Shown one piece after another: positions 1 through 10,661 of a DNA stretch of 64,000 nt. Origin of the DNA: Diplolepis rosae (taxonomy: Eukaryota > Arthropoda > Insecta > Hymenoptera > Diplolepididae). Location of the stretch: assembly GCA_030998225.1 (NCBI GenBank), contig JAPYXD010000680.1:4092001-4156000 (forward strand). The letters run 5' to 3'. The notes beneath the pieces were generated by a model. That model ran no database searches. It was not told where the DNA came from and worked only from the letters and a program-made list of their open reading frames with translations. The position numbers and the translations under genes were made by a program. Position 1 is the stretch's first letter. Every line of letters begins with the position of its first letter.

Positions 1-609
1 ATATAAAATAATCAGAACCACCTTATCATAAAAAACCACCCCCTGAAGTGCCATAATCAGTTAATTTGATCTGATTCTGGATTTTTTCCTATTGAATCCG
101 CCATCTTGGATTTTGGAAAATTTCAGAATATGACTTCATATTCGCATTACTGGTATAATTTCTAAGTAATTTCAGGAGAAATAAATATTACAAAACAATT
201 ATTTATACAATAACTTATGAAATTATGCCCATTTTGAAAATGTTGTCATTTTTGACGGTTTTTAAGAGATTGTGTGCAAGGAGTGGTGACTCCAAGAGGT
301 TTAGTGATTTTTTTGGAGTTAGTCCAATCCCTATTCTTCAAATAAGCCCATAACGAACATTATTTGTTGATTTTTGTAGAAGTAATACATTTTCGAAAGT
401 AGTATTTCTATCAGAATGCCTGACCGGTTCGTAATTGAAATAAAAAGTTATAGTTCGTCTGAATACCATTTTTTGGAACTCATATTTAACGTCACAAAGA
501 TTCTGAATCTGTGGCGCATAAATTTATAAAAATATAATTCCTAAAACTTTGATAGTATAAATTGAAATCTACTACGAATATTTTTTGTAATTTAAAATTC
601 CTACCTTAG

Positions 610-861
610 ATTCTTCGAAGTGAAGTATCACCGAATATAAAACCGATTTCTTGGGAACATAGCACATATCAAGTAAATGAGTTAGCTCATTATGGGACAA
701 CTATAATATATAATTTTGAATCTGGCAGAATAGAGAATGGTGTATTACAAAAAAAAACTATCCATATTGTAGACTTTGACCATTGCGCAGAAGAGCTCGG
801 CAGGATTTTATTGAATACTGATATCTGTGGAATAGTAACAAAAAAAGCTGCTACATTGCCG
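610..861 (+). CDS. candidate internal coding exon, unrecognised protein
   Basis: An 84-codon phase-0 open stretch sits between a good 3' splice site (pyrimidine-rich run ending CCTTAG) and a consensus donor, CCG then GTAAGA. The conceptual peptide is mixed and globular, with no low complexity, and includes the runs ISWEHSTYQVNELAHYG and HIVDFDHCAEELGRILL. It is less AT-rich at codon level than its flanks. The next open stretch, at 1519, starts in the same phase, so the two can be joined as neighbouring exons of one gene. I do not recognise the family. The initiator exon is not visible between 1 and 609 and may lie left of the window. A chance ORF is possible, but the matched splice sites argue for a real or recently dead gene. 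Confidence 0.5.
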
Positions 862-1518
862 GTAAGATACTAAAATAATGTGATGTAATATCGTAGTTGA
901 ACTAAAATTAAAATTCAAAATATAAATTGCCATGTTATCAATAATGCGCCATCTTTAGTTATATGATTTGGATAATCTTTGATGCCTCTATAATTACTAA
1001 ACTTGTCAGCAATAAAAAACATTTCCCAGTACTTCTCGATAAACAAAAAATATATCACTTAGATAATAACTAAGAAATGCATTTTGTGAATCATTTCTTA
1101 AAATTTTGCTCATTGAATCTGAATCAGTCAACCCAAATTACTAAAGCAATAAGTAAATGATTTTGTAATTTTTGAATTTAAACTTTTTATACTAATTCAA
1201 GCGTAAAGAATAAAACTTTATACTAATAAAATTCGTAATACAATTTCTATTCACAATTGAGATCTTAAATCGCTTATCTGGTCCAATTAATTGATTATTC
1301 ATCATTGATATATTATTGATTAATTGATTAATTACAGCGCAAAGTAGCTAGTCAAAAGTTGGAACAAGTATTGGATAATTTAAAATATTATTTTTATCGT
1401 ACAGTCTTTGCTATCAAAATTTGTATGACATAAAGTTTGCTTTTTGTGGTTATTTGTCTTAATCTATCGTTGATAAAATTTACTTGTTACTTTATTAATT
1501 TTTTTAAATTTATTTAAG
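862..1518 (+). other. putative intron between two exons
   Basis: AT-rich 657-bp interval starting GTAAGA and ending in a T-rich run before TTTAAG. Inside it, after TTAATTACAG, there is a possible 30-nt phase-0 mini-exon at 1338-1367 followed by GTATTG. That mini-exon would keep the frame, but it is too short to assert without transcript data. No repeat family was recognised here. Confidence 0.35.
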
Positions 1519-1752
1519 GGAGATATAGGTGCTGGTTTGATACAAAAAAAACAACTTGTAGCAGTATTATACGGCAGACCAACAATTCCCAATGAACCTA
1601 AAGCAGCACTACAAGCAATAGGCCAACCTGTAATATTTGAAAGTGTCTCTGACCAAAAAATATTCATTAGAAACGCTATGAAAAAAGGTAGTAAAAAATT
1701 AAAAGCTTTTCGGAAGAAGTATCATTCTAAACCTTTTTGTAGCATCATGTAA
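1519..1752 (+). CDS. candidate terminal coding exon, unrecognised protein
   Basis: Starts right after TTATTTAAG in phase 0, compatible with the donor at 862, and runs 77 codons to TAA at 1750-1752. The peptide has a structured first half (GLIQKKQLVAVLYGRPTIP, then a segment ALQAIGQPVIFE) and a very basic tail (KKGSKKLKAFRKKYHSK) ending in CSIM. The basic C-terminus would suit nucleic-acid binding or a nuclear/mitochondrial role, but this is only inference. No catalytic motif or transmembrane segment is visible. No methionine is needed, because the frame opens at the splice acceptor. Confidence 0.5.
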   Translation, partial: GDIGAGLIQKKQLVAVLYGRPTIPNEPKAALQAIGQPVIFESVSDQKIFIRNAMKKGSKKLKAFRKKYHSKPFCSIM

Positions 1753-2394
1753 TAGTATGTAACGTTTACTAGAATGACAAATTTATTAATAATACACTAG
1801 AGACGCATAATAGGGGAAATTTCGGGTGTTACGTCCATAAACTCAGGTAATCCTCAGATCAAAACTATCAGGACCATAAGAACTATTTCAATCATGGGAA
1901 AGAATTAAAGCGAACACAACGAAGTGGCGTTGACACCTTTTCTTCTTACGGCACTTAACAACTTCAAATTTTTTACGTCGACACTCTTTCGACCATTCGC
2001 ACCGCACCATCACCAAACTAATTCTAGAAAGTTCCTAAACTTAGTTCCCCTAGTATGAGTCTCTAGTGTATTTGATAGCTTTTACAATCTCACTCAATTG
2101 AGGCTGCGAATCTGCACACTAGATCTTTATTATATGAAAAGTATTATATTTGTAAAGAATTTGAAACTATCTTTTTTCACTCCTACACTGAGAAAATTGT
2201 TTAATTGATCCAATTACTTCGGTTCGTAAAATATGCCACTGATATATATTTTACCACTTGACACCTGGCTACACTGTTGAATATTTTTATAATAAATTTA
2301 GTATACAAGTATAAAAAGGATTCACACATGTATACGTCATCCAAATTTAGTGGACCTGTATATATATATACCAAATTTCTAAATCCAATTTATT
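1753..2394. other. no recognised feature (possible 3' flank)
   Basis: Probable 3' untranslated and downstream sequence of the two-exon gene model. It contains AT-rich runs (AATAAT-type words near 1785) but no convincing AATAAA site that I would call, and no open frame or repeat that I recognise. Confidence 0.3.
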
Positions 2395-2560
2395 CTGTTT
2401 CCATCTGAGACTTCAATCTGAATGAATCCAAGGTCGGTATGATTCGGATTGAAAATTCAGTTTGAATTAATCCGAACTTGGATTAATTTGGATTGAAAAC
2501 TTGGTTTAGATTCATTCGAATTGATACCTTGGGTTGAACTGGGATAAATCGGGTTTATTA
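2395..2560. repeat. MITE remnant, TCCGAAT-word family
   Basis: Densely repeats the words AATCCGAA, TTCGGATT and GATTAATC. It resembles the interior of the better-preserved palindromic element at 38919-39270 and the copies at 22910-23250 and 46905-47170. Both ends are worn, so limits are approximate. Confidence 0.45.
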
Positions 2561-2564
2561 TTAA

Positions 2565-2804
2565 CCGATTTTCATCGGAAGAGATTTAAAAAATGCAAAA
2601 TGCACCTGCAGAAAACATGGTTTCAGTTATAGTAAAATTTGCACGAATTGTTTTCCGAATTGCACGAATGTAAAAGACATCACATTTATTAAGGAATATG
2701 ATGAGGACGAGGTTGTTGACGTCGATGTAATGGACAGCGAAAAATGCAAAGAGATAGACAGCAATAAAGAAGGTATTTTGGCGAAAATTGCGAAAATTGA
2801 ATAA
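2565..2804 (+). pseudogene. fragment with a CXC-like cysteine-rich motif
   Basis: An 80-codon open stretch ending at TAA 2802-2804 that lacks an ATG at its head. It encodes KCTCRKHGFSYSKICTNC, then FPNCTN and an acidic tail (EYDEDEVVDVDVMD). The spacing C-X-C-R-K-H/N-G...C..C...C is like the tesmin/TSO1-type CXC cysteine motif that recurs at the C-terminus of many transposon-derived insect ORFs. It directly abuts the MITE remnant at 2395-2560. I read it as a truncated exon or transposon gene end: one expected cysteine of the motif appears as tyrosine or serine, so zinc binding may be lost. Confidence 0.4.
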
Positions 2805-3331
2805 GATTAAAAAGAAAAACGTTATAGCAATGTAAGTGAATGTAAGTGGTAATTTAAGTAATAAGGTTAGTGATAAGGTTGATGTAAATAATGAAATTAC
2901 TCGTTATTTAACGAGCATCCTTGCTTTTCTCATGTATAACGATTAAACAAAAATAAATAGAAAAATGACATTCAAAGGAATTATTCATCTATTGGCATCG
3001 ATTGAGGGAGAATTTTCTACCGAGAGAAATATGTTGAAATATGCTTTTTTTTCTATAGATGATCTTTTTGATATAAATCACAAGGAAGTGTTTCCATGGT
3101 AACATTAAAATCACGAGAAAGAAAATAGAAAAATTTTTTAATGCATTTTCCACCTGTAAGGGTTAAAAATTATTGTTTGAAAATATCACAATTATTATTA
3201 TTTCGACGCGCTCTACCGATTTAAAAAAAAAGGTCGAAATTGGAGGTGTACATCCCGAGATATTGCATTTTTTTTCTGTTGGTCGCTTTCGCGCGGATAC
3301 TCGCAAACCTCGGAAAATCGGAGAATCTCTA

Positions 3332-3603
3332 CTCTCTAAATATGAATCCGTCAAAATCTACTGATTATCAGTAAAATTTGACTGATTCAAATAGCTGAAA
3401 AGAGGTTACTGTAAATCAGTCAAATTCCACTGATTGCTTAAGTGACAATTAACTGATTTAATAGTGAAAATATTTTTTCCACTGATTCAGTTAGTGATAA
3501 TAAACTGATTTAACAGTGGAATATATTTTTCAACTGGTGAATCAGTGAAAAGGCAAATCACTGATACAATCAGTAAAAATTTAACTGATTCAGATTTAGA
3601 GAG
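3332..3603. mobile_element. 272-bp TA-flanked MITE of ACTGAT/ATCAGT words (copy A)
   Basis: Begins CTCTCTAAAT and ends ATTTAGAGAG, flanked by TA on both sides (3330-3331 and 3604-3605). The interior is almost entirely alternating ACTGATT and AATCAGT words separated by A/T runs, so the single strand can fold on itself in many registers. Copies B (23758-24029) and D (40253-40524) have exactly the same length. TA duplication plus short inverted repeats fits a Tc1/mariner-mobilised non-autonomous element; the mobilising transposase is not identified. Confidence 0.75.
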
Positions 3604-4490
3604 TATCCTCACTCCTGAGCCGCGGCGCAAATGTGAGCTCGCTCACAGCGAAGGCTGACTTTCATCGGCTATCCCGAGGACACAAAGGGCGGACCGATAT
3701 TGAGTCTGTCATGTATTGTTAGTTTAAACGCCGCCCTTGAATTTCGTGCAAATCCGAGTTCTTAATATTAAGTAGAACCAAAGTTATGAATTAAATAAAA
3801 AAAATGTTATTTTCGTTGCTATTTGCTATAAACAAATTTGATCTGCGCTAACATTTCGTGGAAAATTCCAGCTTTTCATTGCAACAAGTAGAAAATTCTC
3901 CAGAGCTTTTGTTTCCGATTTAGAAGCAATTAAACAAGCGGCATTAGTTGCAAAATTCAATAAAAACAATGAATATTTATAAACAAATGAAAAAATCTAT
4001 TGTTTATGATATAACGTACCCCTTAGAAGAGATCCTGACTGCGCTAGATTTTTTGTCGACCCTGATGGAAAAGTTACTGGCATTTTACAAAAAGCCTTTT
4101 TTTTAGTTACAAAATTAATAACTCGGGAAAGATGACAGATAGAGAAAATTGGTATAGGATACAATTGTAGCACTACTAAAATACTATATATTGCAATGAA
4201 CGAGAAAACTCGAGTTGCATTTTTTAACAACTTATGACTAGTTAAACTTTTTCGTGATTTGTTAGATAAAAATTGAATAACTAATAAGCAAATTTTTTCT
4301 CTCCGAAGCACTCGTTTCCTTCAATCCACGCGTAAATGAAAAAAAAAACGGATTTTCAACTGAAACCCTCCCCCCTGTATCGAAGCGTACAAAAATCGCT
4401 GTCCAATTTGTACTTGGATTGTTTCTGACACCCGCGAGAATGTCTCTGATTTTTTTTATAGTTGTAGGATTTATTTCCCGCCAAAATGCT
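3604..4490. other. no recognised feature
   Basis: Includes a slightly GC-richer patch at 3610-3720 and otherwise AT-rich DNA. Open frames are short and have no domain-like character. Confidence 0.3.
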
Positions 4491-4830
4491 AATTTGACTG
4501 GACTATATTTGGAAGAAAATAAATTATTTTAATCATAAAATTTATTATAAAGCTACAGGAATGTATACAAAAAATCAAATGCGAGTGTCATAATGAGAAT
4601 ACGTTTCTTAAGGCCGATAAAACCTTAAGTAAATTGAATTTCTTTTTTCATTTGAAATCAAAAACCAATTTAGTAACTTTGAGAACATGTAAATCACATT
4701 TACAATACTATAAAATTGACTCGAGCATCTGCATCAAATTATAAGAAATAAACTTGAATGTATGCGAAGAATATAAGACTGAGCGTGAAGCGCGACGACG
4801 ACGATCCAATCGCGCGCCCTAGGCTCTTCC
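4491..4830 (+). repeat. dispersed repeat R1, tail section
   Basis: Carries the R1 landmarks in order: a CTTAAGGCCGATA...CCTTAAG hairpin around 4610-4630, the phrase AGTAAATTGAATTTC, then a GC-rich block with GCGAAGCGCGACGA-like and AATCGCGCGCCCTAGGC-like words at 4780-4820. The same landmarks occur at 16480-16560, 20215-20520 and 30500-30670. The short ORF crossing 4758-4997 is just the GC block read through, so I do not call it a gene. Confidence 0.6.
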
Positions 4831-5156
4831 TTTTCAGGCTTTTTAGCCAACTGAAAGACATAGCTAACAGAGATTCCTCTATTACCATGGCATCTCAGTG
4901 GAGAGCAGACGCTGTAATACTGACATCGATCGACAGAGGCCAGTACCTAACGGGCCGTGTAAGACGCGGAAGCAGTTCAGCGCGCGAAACTCAATAAATT
5001 CAAATGTAGACTGAGTTCGTTTCCACAATAAAGGGTTTGAAAACCCAACCCTGCGGTGAAATCTCTTTCTTCGTAGATTTCTGATCCTTTACATTTGATT
5101 TGGGTTTTAATAAAGAGTAAATAGGAATTTTTGTACTCAGTAGTAACTAAATTTAT

Positions 5157-5290
5157 TTTCCTACTAGCGGGCCATAAAGTGGACTTTATTGCCCCAAGCG
5201 GGGGAAACAAATCCACTTTCTGACCCGCTAGTAGAAAAAAAATCGTGTGTAACACGGGAAAAACATTTATTTTCCCTAGTTGCACAATGT
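5157..5290. repeat. hairpin repeat, CTACTAGCGGG family (copy 1)
   Basis: Near-perfect hairpin: CTACTAGCGGGCCATAAAGT pairs with a complementary arm ending GACCCGCTAGTAG, around a loop rich in GCCCC/GGGG. It is followed by AACACGGGAAAAACA and CCCTAGTTGCACAATGTA. Related copies lie at 6928-7140 and 14644-14776. Confidence 0.65.
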
Positions 5291-5537
5291 ACTATTTATA
5301 CCTGATCCATTTATAAATTTGGATAATACTTGCCTAATAGAATTTGTAGTCTATATTGCTGCTAATATAGCCTGTATGATAAAAGTAAAGAATTAAATTT
5401 TAAAAACTACATAATTCCACTATAACTGATCAAAAGTGTGAAAAATTGATACTTTCTAATATGAAGGTGTGCACCTTAGGTGATAATGCTTTTTTAAGTT
5501 AATAAATGAATGACTAGTATATCAATTCACCAAGGCA

Positions 5538-5762
5538 ATGCATAAATGTCGATTCCAGAAATGTCTGATTGAACGATGTGTGAAGGACGTAACAGCAACA
5601 TTTTCTCACGTGTGTAGTTCGGAAAATAGAGACGGATTTATACGAACCCGAATACGAGATCGAAAAAAATTCCCATTTTTGACAACAAAGCACAGTTCAG
5701 GGCATAAGTTGACGAACGAAGAGTATGACGAAGACCTCAAGACATTTAATCCTGACTTGTAA
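5538..5762 (+). CDS. small unrecognised ORF inside an inverted-repeat element
   Basis: 74 codons from ATG, with TAA at 5760-5762. It starts with a cysteine-containing segment (MHKCRFQKCLIERC), continues to a basic stretch (RTRIRDRKKF) and ends with an acidic, proline-containing tail. Composition is more coding-like than the flanks. It sits centrally between the two arms, so it may be a captured host fragment or the remnant of the element's own protein. I see no DDE, HNH or zinc-finger signature. Confidence 0.35.
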   Translation: MHKCRFQKCLIERCVKDVTATFSHVCSSENRDGFIRTRIRDRKKFPFLTTKHSSGHKLTNEEYDEDLKTFNPDL

Positions 5763-6177
5763 ATAATACAATCATATTTATTATGGATTTGCACTAATTT
5801 CACTATTTTAATTCATTAAAATATAGTTCTAGTATTTCATCACATATTTATTTTTTTAGAGAAAGTTGTCAGAGAAGTAAGTTACAGAAAATAAAACCGA
5901 CAAAAGCTTACAAATTTTAATTTTTCATATTTCCCAAAAAACATGTGTACATATTGTTGGTCATAACTCACTGAAAAATAAAGCTTTTCAAGGTTGGTTG
6001 GTCTCATTTTCAAGGTTATATTTTGCTGGAAAACATGTGATTTTACCAGATTTTAGGTAGGTTTAAAATTAAGAAAAACGTCAATTTTTAATACTTTTGG
6101 TCAGTTATAGTGGAATTATGTAGTTTTTAAAATGTAATTCTTCACTTTTATCATCCAAGATATATTGGCAGTAATAT

Positions 6178-6436
6178 TGTAAGGAGTAATTAGTCCAACT
6201 CCTTTTAATATAATTACATATTTAAACTATCAGTTACAATTAAATTTGACAATTATTTAACAAGAATATTTAGAGCAAGTGATCAGGACAAGCAACCAGA
6301 TCAAAGTGAGTCCTTTTGGAGACATTTGGCACCTCATTCCCCATATCTTTAGACTATGGGCATTCGTAAGTCGCCAGTCTTATCAGAATGTTTATATGAC
6401 GACATAAATCGACCTGCCTTGGCCACCCGACCATTC
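6178..6436. mobile_element. nested insertion in the inverted-repeat arm
   Basis: About 255 bp interrupts the right arm of the surrounding element exactly. Its ends read AAGGAG... and ...CTCCTT, and AATAT occurs at both junctions, which would fit a short target duplication. Content is AT-rich and non-coding. Confidence 0.45.
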
Positions 6437-6927
6437 TTTCTCCTTCAATATAGACTACAATTTCCAGTAGGCAAGAACTATCCAAATTTACAAATGAATC
6501 CGGTATAAAATAAATGTTGCGCTGTCCGCTATTTAAAACTTGAATATGCTTGCGATAGCTGAATTATTTTTTATCGGACTCAAATTTTGAGGATAAGGTA
6601 CTTGTAGCATACAAAAACTTTCAGGCCCCGTATATTTTTGAAATTCAAAAAATTAATTTTTTCGACCCACCCACTAAGAAAAATGGATTGTAAACGGTAA
6701 TGAAAAATATGTTACTGGGTATAATTTTGGATTATTAACTATGGGACAGCGATCCAGATTATTAAAACCATAATCTGTAGATGTTAAAAAAAAGATAGTA
6801 TGGGATAATATCTTGGATTATAAACTGAAACATACCAGATTTAACTCGTGCAAAAAAAAGAAAGATAGAGGGGAGAGCTTTGGCACTCAAAAGAGGGGAG
6901 GTTTCAGTAGGAACACATACACAAATA

Positions 6928-7140
6928 TTATTTTTCTACTAGCGGGCCATAAAGTGGACTTTATTGCCCCGTGCGGGGCAAACAAATCCACTTTCTGACC
7001 CTATAGTAGAAAAAAAATCGTGTGCAACACGGGGAAAACATTTATTTTACTCGTGTGGTTGTTACCCTCGCTTTGCTCGGGCATCAAACTTCACACTCGC
7101 AAAATAAATTTTTTTTCCCTAGTTGCACAATATGTACTAT
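6928..7140. repeat. hairpin repeat, CTACTAGCGGG family (copy 2)
   Basis: Shares the hairpin and the AACACGGGGAAAACATT and CCCTAGTTGCACAATATGTA phrases with copy 1. It is interrupted by about 80 bp containing a second imperfect palindrome (ACTCGTGTGG...ACACTCGC). Confidence 0.6.
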
Positions 7141-7995
7141 ATCATACCTTATTTAAGTACACAATGCTGCACTATTTATAATCGCATACGCTTGAAATTA
7201 AATTTCAGAATTTGCTTTTGGGTTCGAACCCTCTAACTCTACCTATATCTACATTAACTAAACGCATTCCTAATGCCTAAAGCCTCTCAGCTATTCTCGC
7301 TTGCCATATTTCGAAATAAATGCCGCTTATAAGCCACTACTGAGTTGGGCAGACTTGAATTTGAGTCAACGAAGCTATTCGGATAACGTCGGAAGCACTC
7401 GGACGACATTCTGAAACGAATTATACGAAAAACCGAGAATGAATGTTTTGATTTTTGCTGCTCGTCGCAAGGTTTCTGGCAAGTTCATATTCATAATATG
7501 AATTTTTTAAATATGGTTTCTAGGGTATAATATTCATTGTTCGACTTATTAAATTTATTTTTAGAAAACTTAGGAATCATAATATCATTTTTTAGTACTC
7601 TTTATTTTTCGAATGGAGATTCATAATATTTGGTATTTAAAATACTAATTTTTCTTCTACACGTTTTAAAGACTGTTATGACTATACTGAATTTTGATGC
7701 CATAATATGAATAAATGTAATAAAACCTCGGGTTTCTTCATTTTAAAACACTATTGTACTAAACCTTCATTCAATCTTATCATTTACTCTAACGAAAAGT
7801 TTCTCAGTGTAGGTTTATTATTTCAAATTAATTAGTTGAGTGCCCTAAGCAGCCTTTCAATACTCGGTGCAATGTGACATGAATTATTGATGTACTCCTT
7901 TAACATATTAATAAAGAACTTCATTTGGCGAAATTACATTATAAAGTACATTGCGCGTACTTTAGGTTAAGGGCATTGAATATTTAAGAAAAGTA
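7141..7995. other. no recognised feature
   Basis: AT-rich DNA between the hairpin repeat and the left end of a mariner. No open frame or repeat that I can place. Confidence 0.3.
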
Positions 7996-8035
7996 TTGGG
8001 TTGGCAACAAAGTCATTTATTTTTTTTCATGATTT

Positions 8036-9091
8036 TCAAAGCAAGTTTATTAATACAAATAACAAATATTTATCAATTGTGTATTGAACATTTTGTTCGA
8101 TGACCTTCTGCCATCTTTCAGTCAGCTTCATAATTCCGCTTTCGTAGAAAGTTTGGTTCTTAGAGGCAAAAAAGTGAATCAACTCATTTTTGACAGCCTT
8201 ATTTGAATCGAATGTTTTTCCATTCAAATGGTTTTGAAGTGAACGGAAAAAATTATAATCCGATAGTGCAAGATCAGGACTATACGGTGGAAGAGGCATC
8301 ACTTCTCAGCCTAACTCCAATAATTTTTTGCGAGTGACCCAAGATGTATGTAGTCTGGCGTTATCTTGATTGAAGATGACGCCTTTACGAGTTGCCAGTT
8401 CTGGCTGCTTTTCCTTGATTTCTTTGTCCAATTTCATTAGCTGGCGACAGTAGACATTCGAATTGATAGTTTGTTTCCTTGGGAGAAGCTCAAAATAAAC
8501 AATACCTGTGAAATCCCACCAAACAATCAGCATAACCTTCTTTTGATAAATATCGGCTTTTGATGTCGATTGTGCAAGCTCATCTCGCTTGCTCCACGAT
8601 ATTTTTCGCATGACGTTATCGTAAACAACTCATTTTTCATCGCCTGTTATGATTCACTTTGAAAATGGATCGGTTTCGTTGCGTTTCAGCAGTGAATCGC
8701 AAATGGAAATTCGTTTGGTGAGTTGAATTTCGTTCAATTTGTGAGGAACCCAAATATCAAACTTATTAACGTAACCAAGTTTTTTTAAATGGCTTTCAAC
8801 GCATGTATGTGATATATTAAGCTTCTCAGCGATCTCTCGTGTCGTACTACGCCGGTTATTTTCTATCATTGCTTTTATTTTATCTTCGTCAACTTCAGTT
8901 GGGCGTCCAGAGCGTGGTGCATCTCTGAGGTCAAAATCTCCGGAAAGAAAACAAGCAAACCAATTCTGGCGCTGGCTTTCTGTTGATGATTTTTCACCAT
9001 AAACATCATACAACTTTTTCCGAGCTTGTACTGCGTTTTTACCTCTTCGAAAATAATAAAGTAGACGAAAATGTCCGTCTGGAATCTCCAT
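8036..9091 (-). pseudogene. mariner DD34D transposase, three in-frame stops
   Basis: Reads in one frame from the ATG at 9091 through the paired helix-turn-helix half (RRGKNAVQARKKLYDVYGE, GRPTEVDE, STTREIAEKLNIS) into the catalytic half. The first aspartate is in ITGDEK (about 8633), the second in NQDNARLHTS and the third in SPDLALSDY; 34 residues separate the last two, so DD34D. Three TGA stops interrupt it: two flanking ITGDEK (near 8655 and 8628) and one at 8306-8308, where relatives have tryptophan. No frameshift is seen. All three stops are single transitions from TGG or CGA, so the copy died by point mutation and not by deletion. Confidence 0.85.
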
Positions 9092-9113
9092 TTCAAATCA
9101 ATGCAAAACAATA

Positions 9114-9520
9114 TGTGGCGTGCGCTTTCTCTACACGTGTTTGGCAGAAGTTTTCCACGTTCTTCAAACTCAATAAGCCTTCAGTTTCCTTGTCGCGCCA
9201 GACCTTTATTTATGGCCAATCGCAATAAAACTGAATCCGCTTATTTCAAGAAAACGCACGTTCGTACCCGGACAAAATTACCCTCGGTCCCAGCTACTTT
9301 CTCTTTGAGAAATCGTGGGAAGGGACTTACCCTTTCCCCCGCGATTTTCCTTTTTGGGAGCTTTTTGGCTGGGGGGATTTTCGTCACTCTCGCTGGAACT
9401 TGCACCGTGGTCGAATCTCGCCTCTCGAGAAGACTGGCTAACTGCCTTCGGCGGGGTCGACGCGACCTAAGCTTACTCCTTTTGTAATTACGTTCAATTC
9501 TAATTTAATTAAATAAATAA
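9114..9520 (+). repeat. LTR copy 1
   Basis: Starts TGTGGCG directly after mariner sequence. Carries AATAAA at about 9225, a possible polyadenylation signal. The long open frame across it is a by-product of its composition and recurs in the other copies. Confidence 0.7.
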
Positions 9521-9523
9521 ATT

Positions 9524-9769
9524 TTGTCAGAAGATTTAGAAAAATTCGCTGAAGAAAAGCAATTGTACGACGATGACGAAGATTATAATATTGTTGTAGA
9601 ATTTAATCGTGAAAATGTTACGCCTCCGATTCAAACTGCGCCTGCACCTATCAGGGTACAGCAAACAGGACCTTCAACAAATGTAAACACAGAAAACCGT
9701 AGTTGCGCTACTACTCGCTCTGGACGAAACGTCCGTTTTCCAGATCGTTTTCAAGCCGGTTATAACTAG
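9524..9769 (+). pseudogene. Gypsy-type pol C-terminal tail, copy 1
   Basis: Open frame with an acidic start (EEKQLYDDDEDYN) and a terminal TTRSGRNVRFPDRFQAGYN. The T-R-S-G-R-x-V-x-F-P-x-R motif followed by a stop is typical of the end of Ty3/Gypsy-type integrase/pol proteins in insects. The catalytic parts are absent. It lies directly downstream of an LTR where gag should be, showing an internal deletion. Confidence 0.7.
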
Positions 9770-9887
9770 AATGAATTCCTTGTACATTTGGCGATTATAT
9801 ATATTTTTTATTATGTATATTTTCCTAGTGCTGTAAATTGGTTGATTTTTGTTCTCTTATGTTGCGTTATCACTGGTAAGGGGGTGA

Positions 9888-10294
9888 TGTGGCGTGCGCT
9901 TTCTCTACACGTGTTTGGCAGAAGTTTTCCACGTTCTTCAAACTCAATAAGCCTTCAGTTTTCTTGTCGCGCCAGACCTTTATTTATGGCCAATCGCAAT
10001 AAAACTGAATCCGCTTATTTCAAGAAAACGCACGTTCGTACCCGGACAAAATTACCCTCGGTCCCAGCTACTTTCTCTTTGAGAAATCGTGGGAAGGGAC
10101 TTACCCTTTCCCCCGCGATTTTCCTTTTTGGGAGCTTTTTGGCTGGGGGGATTTTCGTCACTCTCGCTGGAACTTGCACCGTGGTCGAATCTCGCCTCTC
10201 GAGAAGACTGGCTAACTGCCTTCGGCGGGGTCGACGCGACCTAAGCTTACTCCTTTTGTAATTACGTTCAATTCTAATTTAATTAAATAAATAA
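9888..10294 (+). repeat. LTR copy 2
   Basis: Preceded by the purine tract GGTAAGGGGG at 9874-9884, as expected of a 3' LTR. It differs from copy 1 by about one base in the first 100. Confidence 0.7.
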
Positions 10295-10297
10295 ATT

Positions 10298-10543
10298 TTG
10301 TCAGAAGATTTAGAAAAATTCGCTGAAGAAAAGCAATTGTACGACGATGACGAAGATTATAATATTGTTGTAGAATTTAATCGTGAAAATGTTACGCCTC
10401 CGATTCAAACTGCGCCTGCACCTATCAGGGTACAGCAAACAGGACCTTCAACAAATGTAAACACAGAAAACCGTAGTTGCGCTACTACTCGCTCTGGACG
10501 AAACGTCCGTTTTCCAGATCGTTTTCAAGCCGGTTATAACTAG
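10298..10543 (+). pseudogene. Gypsy-type pol C-terminal tail, copy 2
   Basis: Identical in translation to the copy at 9524-9769. The identity shows that the tandem unit duplicated as a block after the internal deletion. Confidence 0.7.
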
Positions 10544-10661
10544 AATGAATTCCTTGTACATTTGGCGATTATATATATTTTTTATTATGTATATTTTCCT
10601 AGTGCTGTAAATTGGTTGATTTTTGTTCTCTTATGTTGCGTTATCACTGGTAAGGGGGTGA

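Larger units (their letters stand above)
5295..6518. mobile_element. inverted-repeat element with an internal ORF
   Basis: The left arm (about 5295-5434) is the reverse complement of two right-hand blocks (about 6095-6180 and 6437-6518), for example AAATTTGGATAATACTTGCC against GGCAAGAACTATCCAAATTT, and TAAAAACTACATAATTCCAC against GTGGAATTATGTAGTTTTTA. The right arm is split by a separate insertion. Arms of about 140 bp flank some 650 bp that hold one open frame. This is the architecture of a foldback-type or long-TIR DNA transposon. No target duplication was confirmed at the outer ends. Confidence 0.6.

Noticed and set aside
4758..4997. 79-codon ORF with arginine-rich start
   Set aside because: It reads through the GC-rich tail block of repeat R1, which occurs in several other places without an open frame.
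9071..9487. Long plus-strand ORFs repeated in three copies (also 9788-10261 and 10562-11035)
   Set aside because: They lie in the LTR of the tandem Gypsy remnant, start in non-LTR sequence in one copy, and have no domain; a frame kept open by composition and recent copying is enough.
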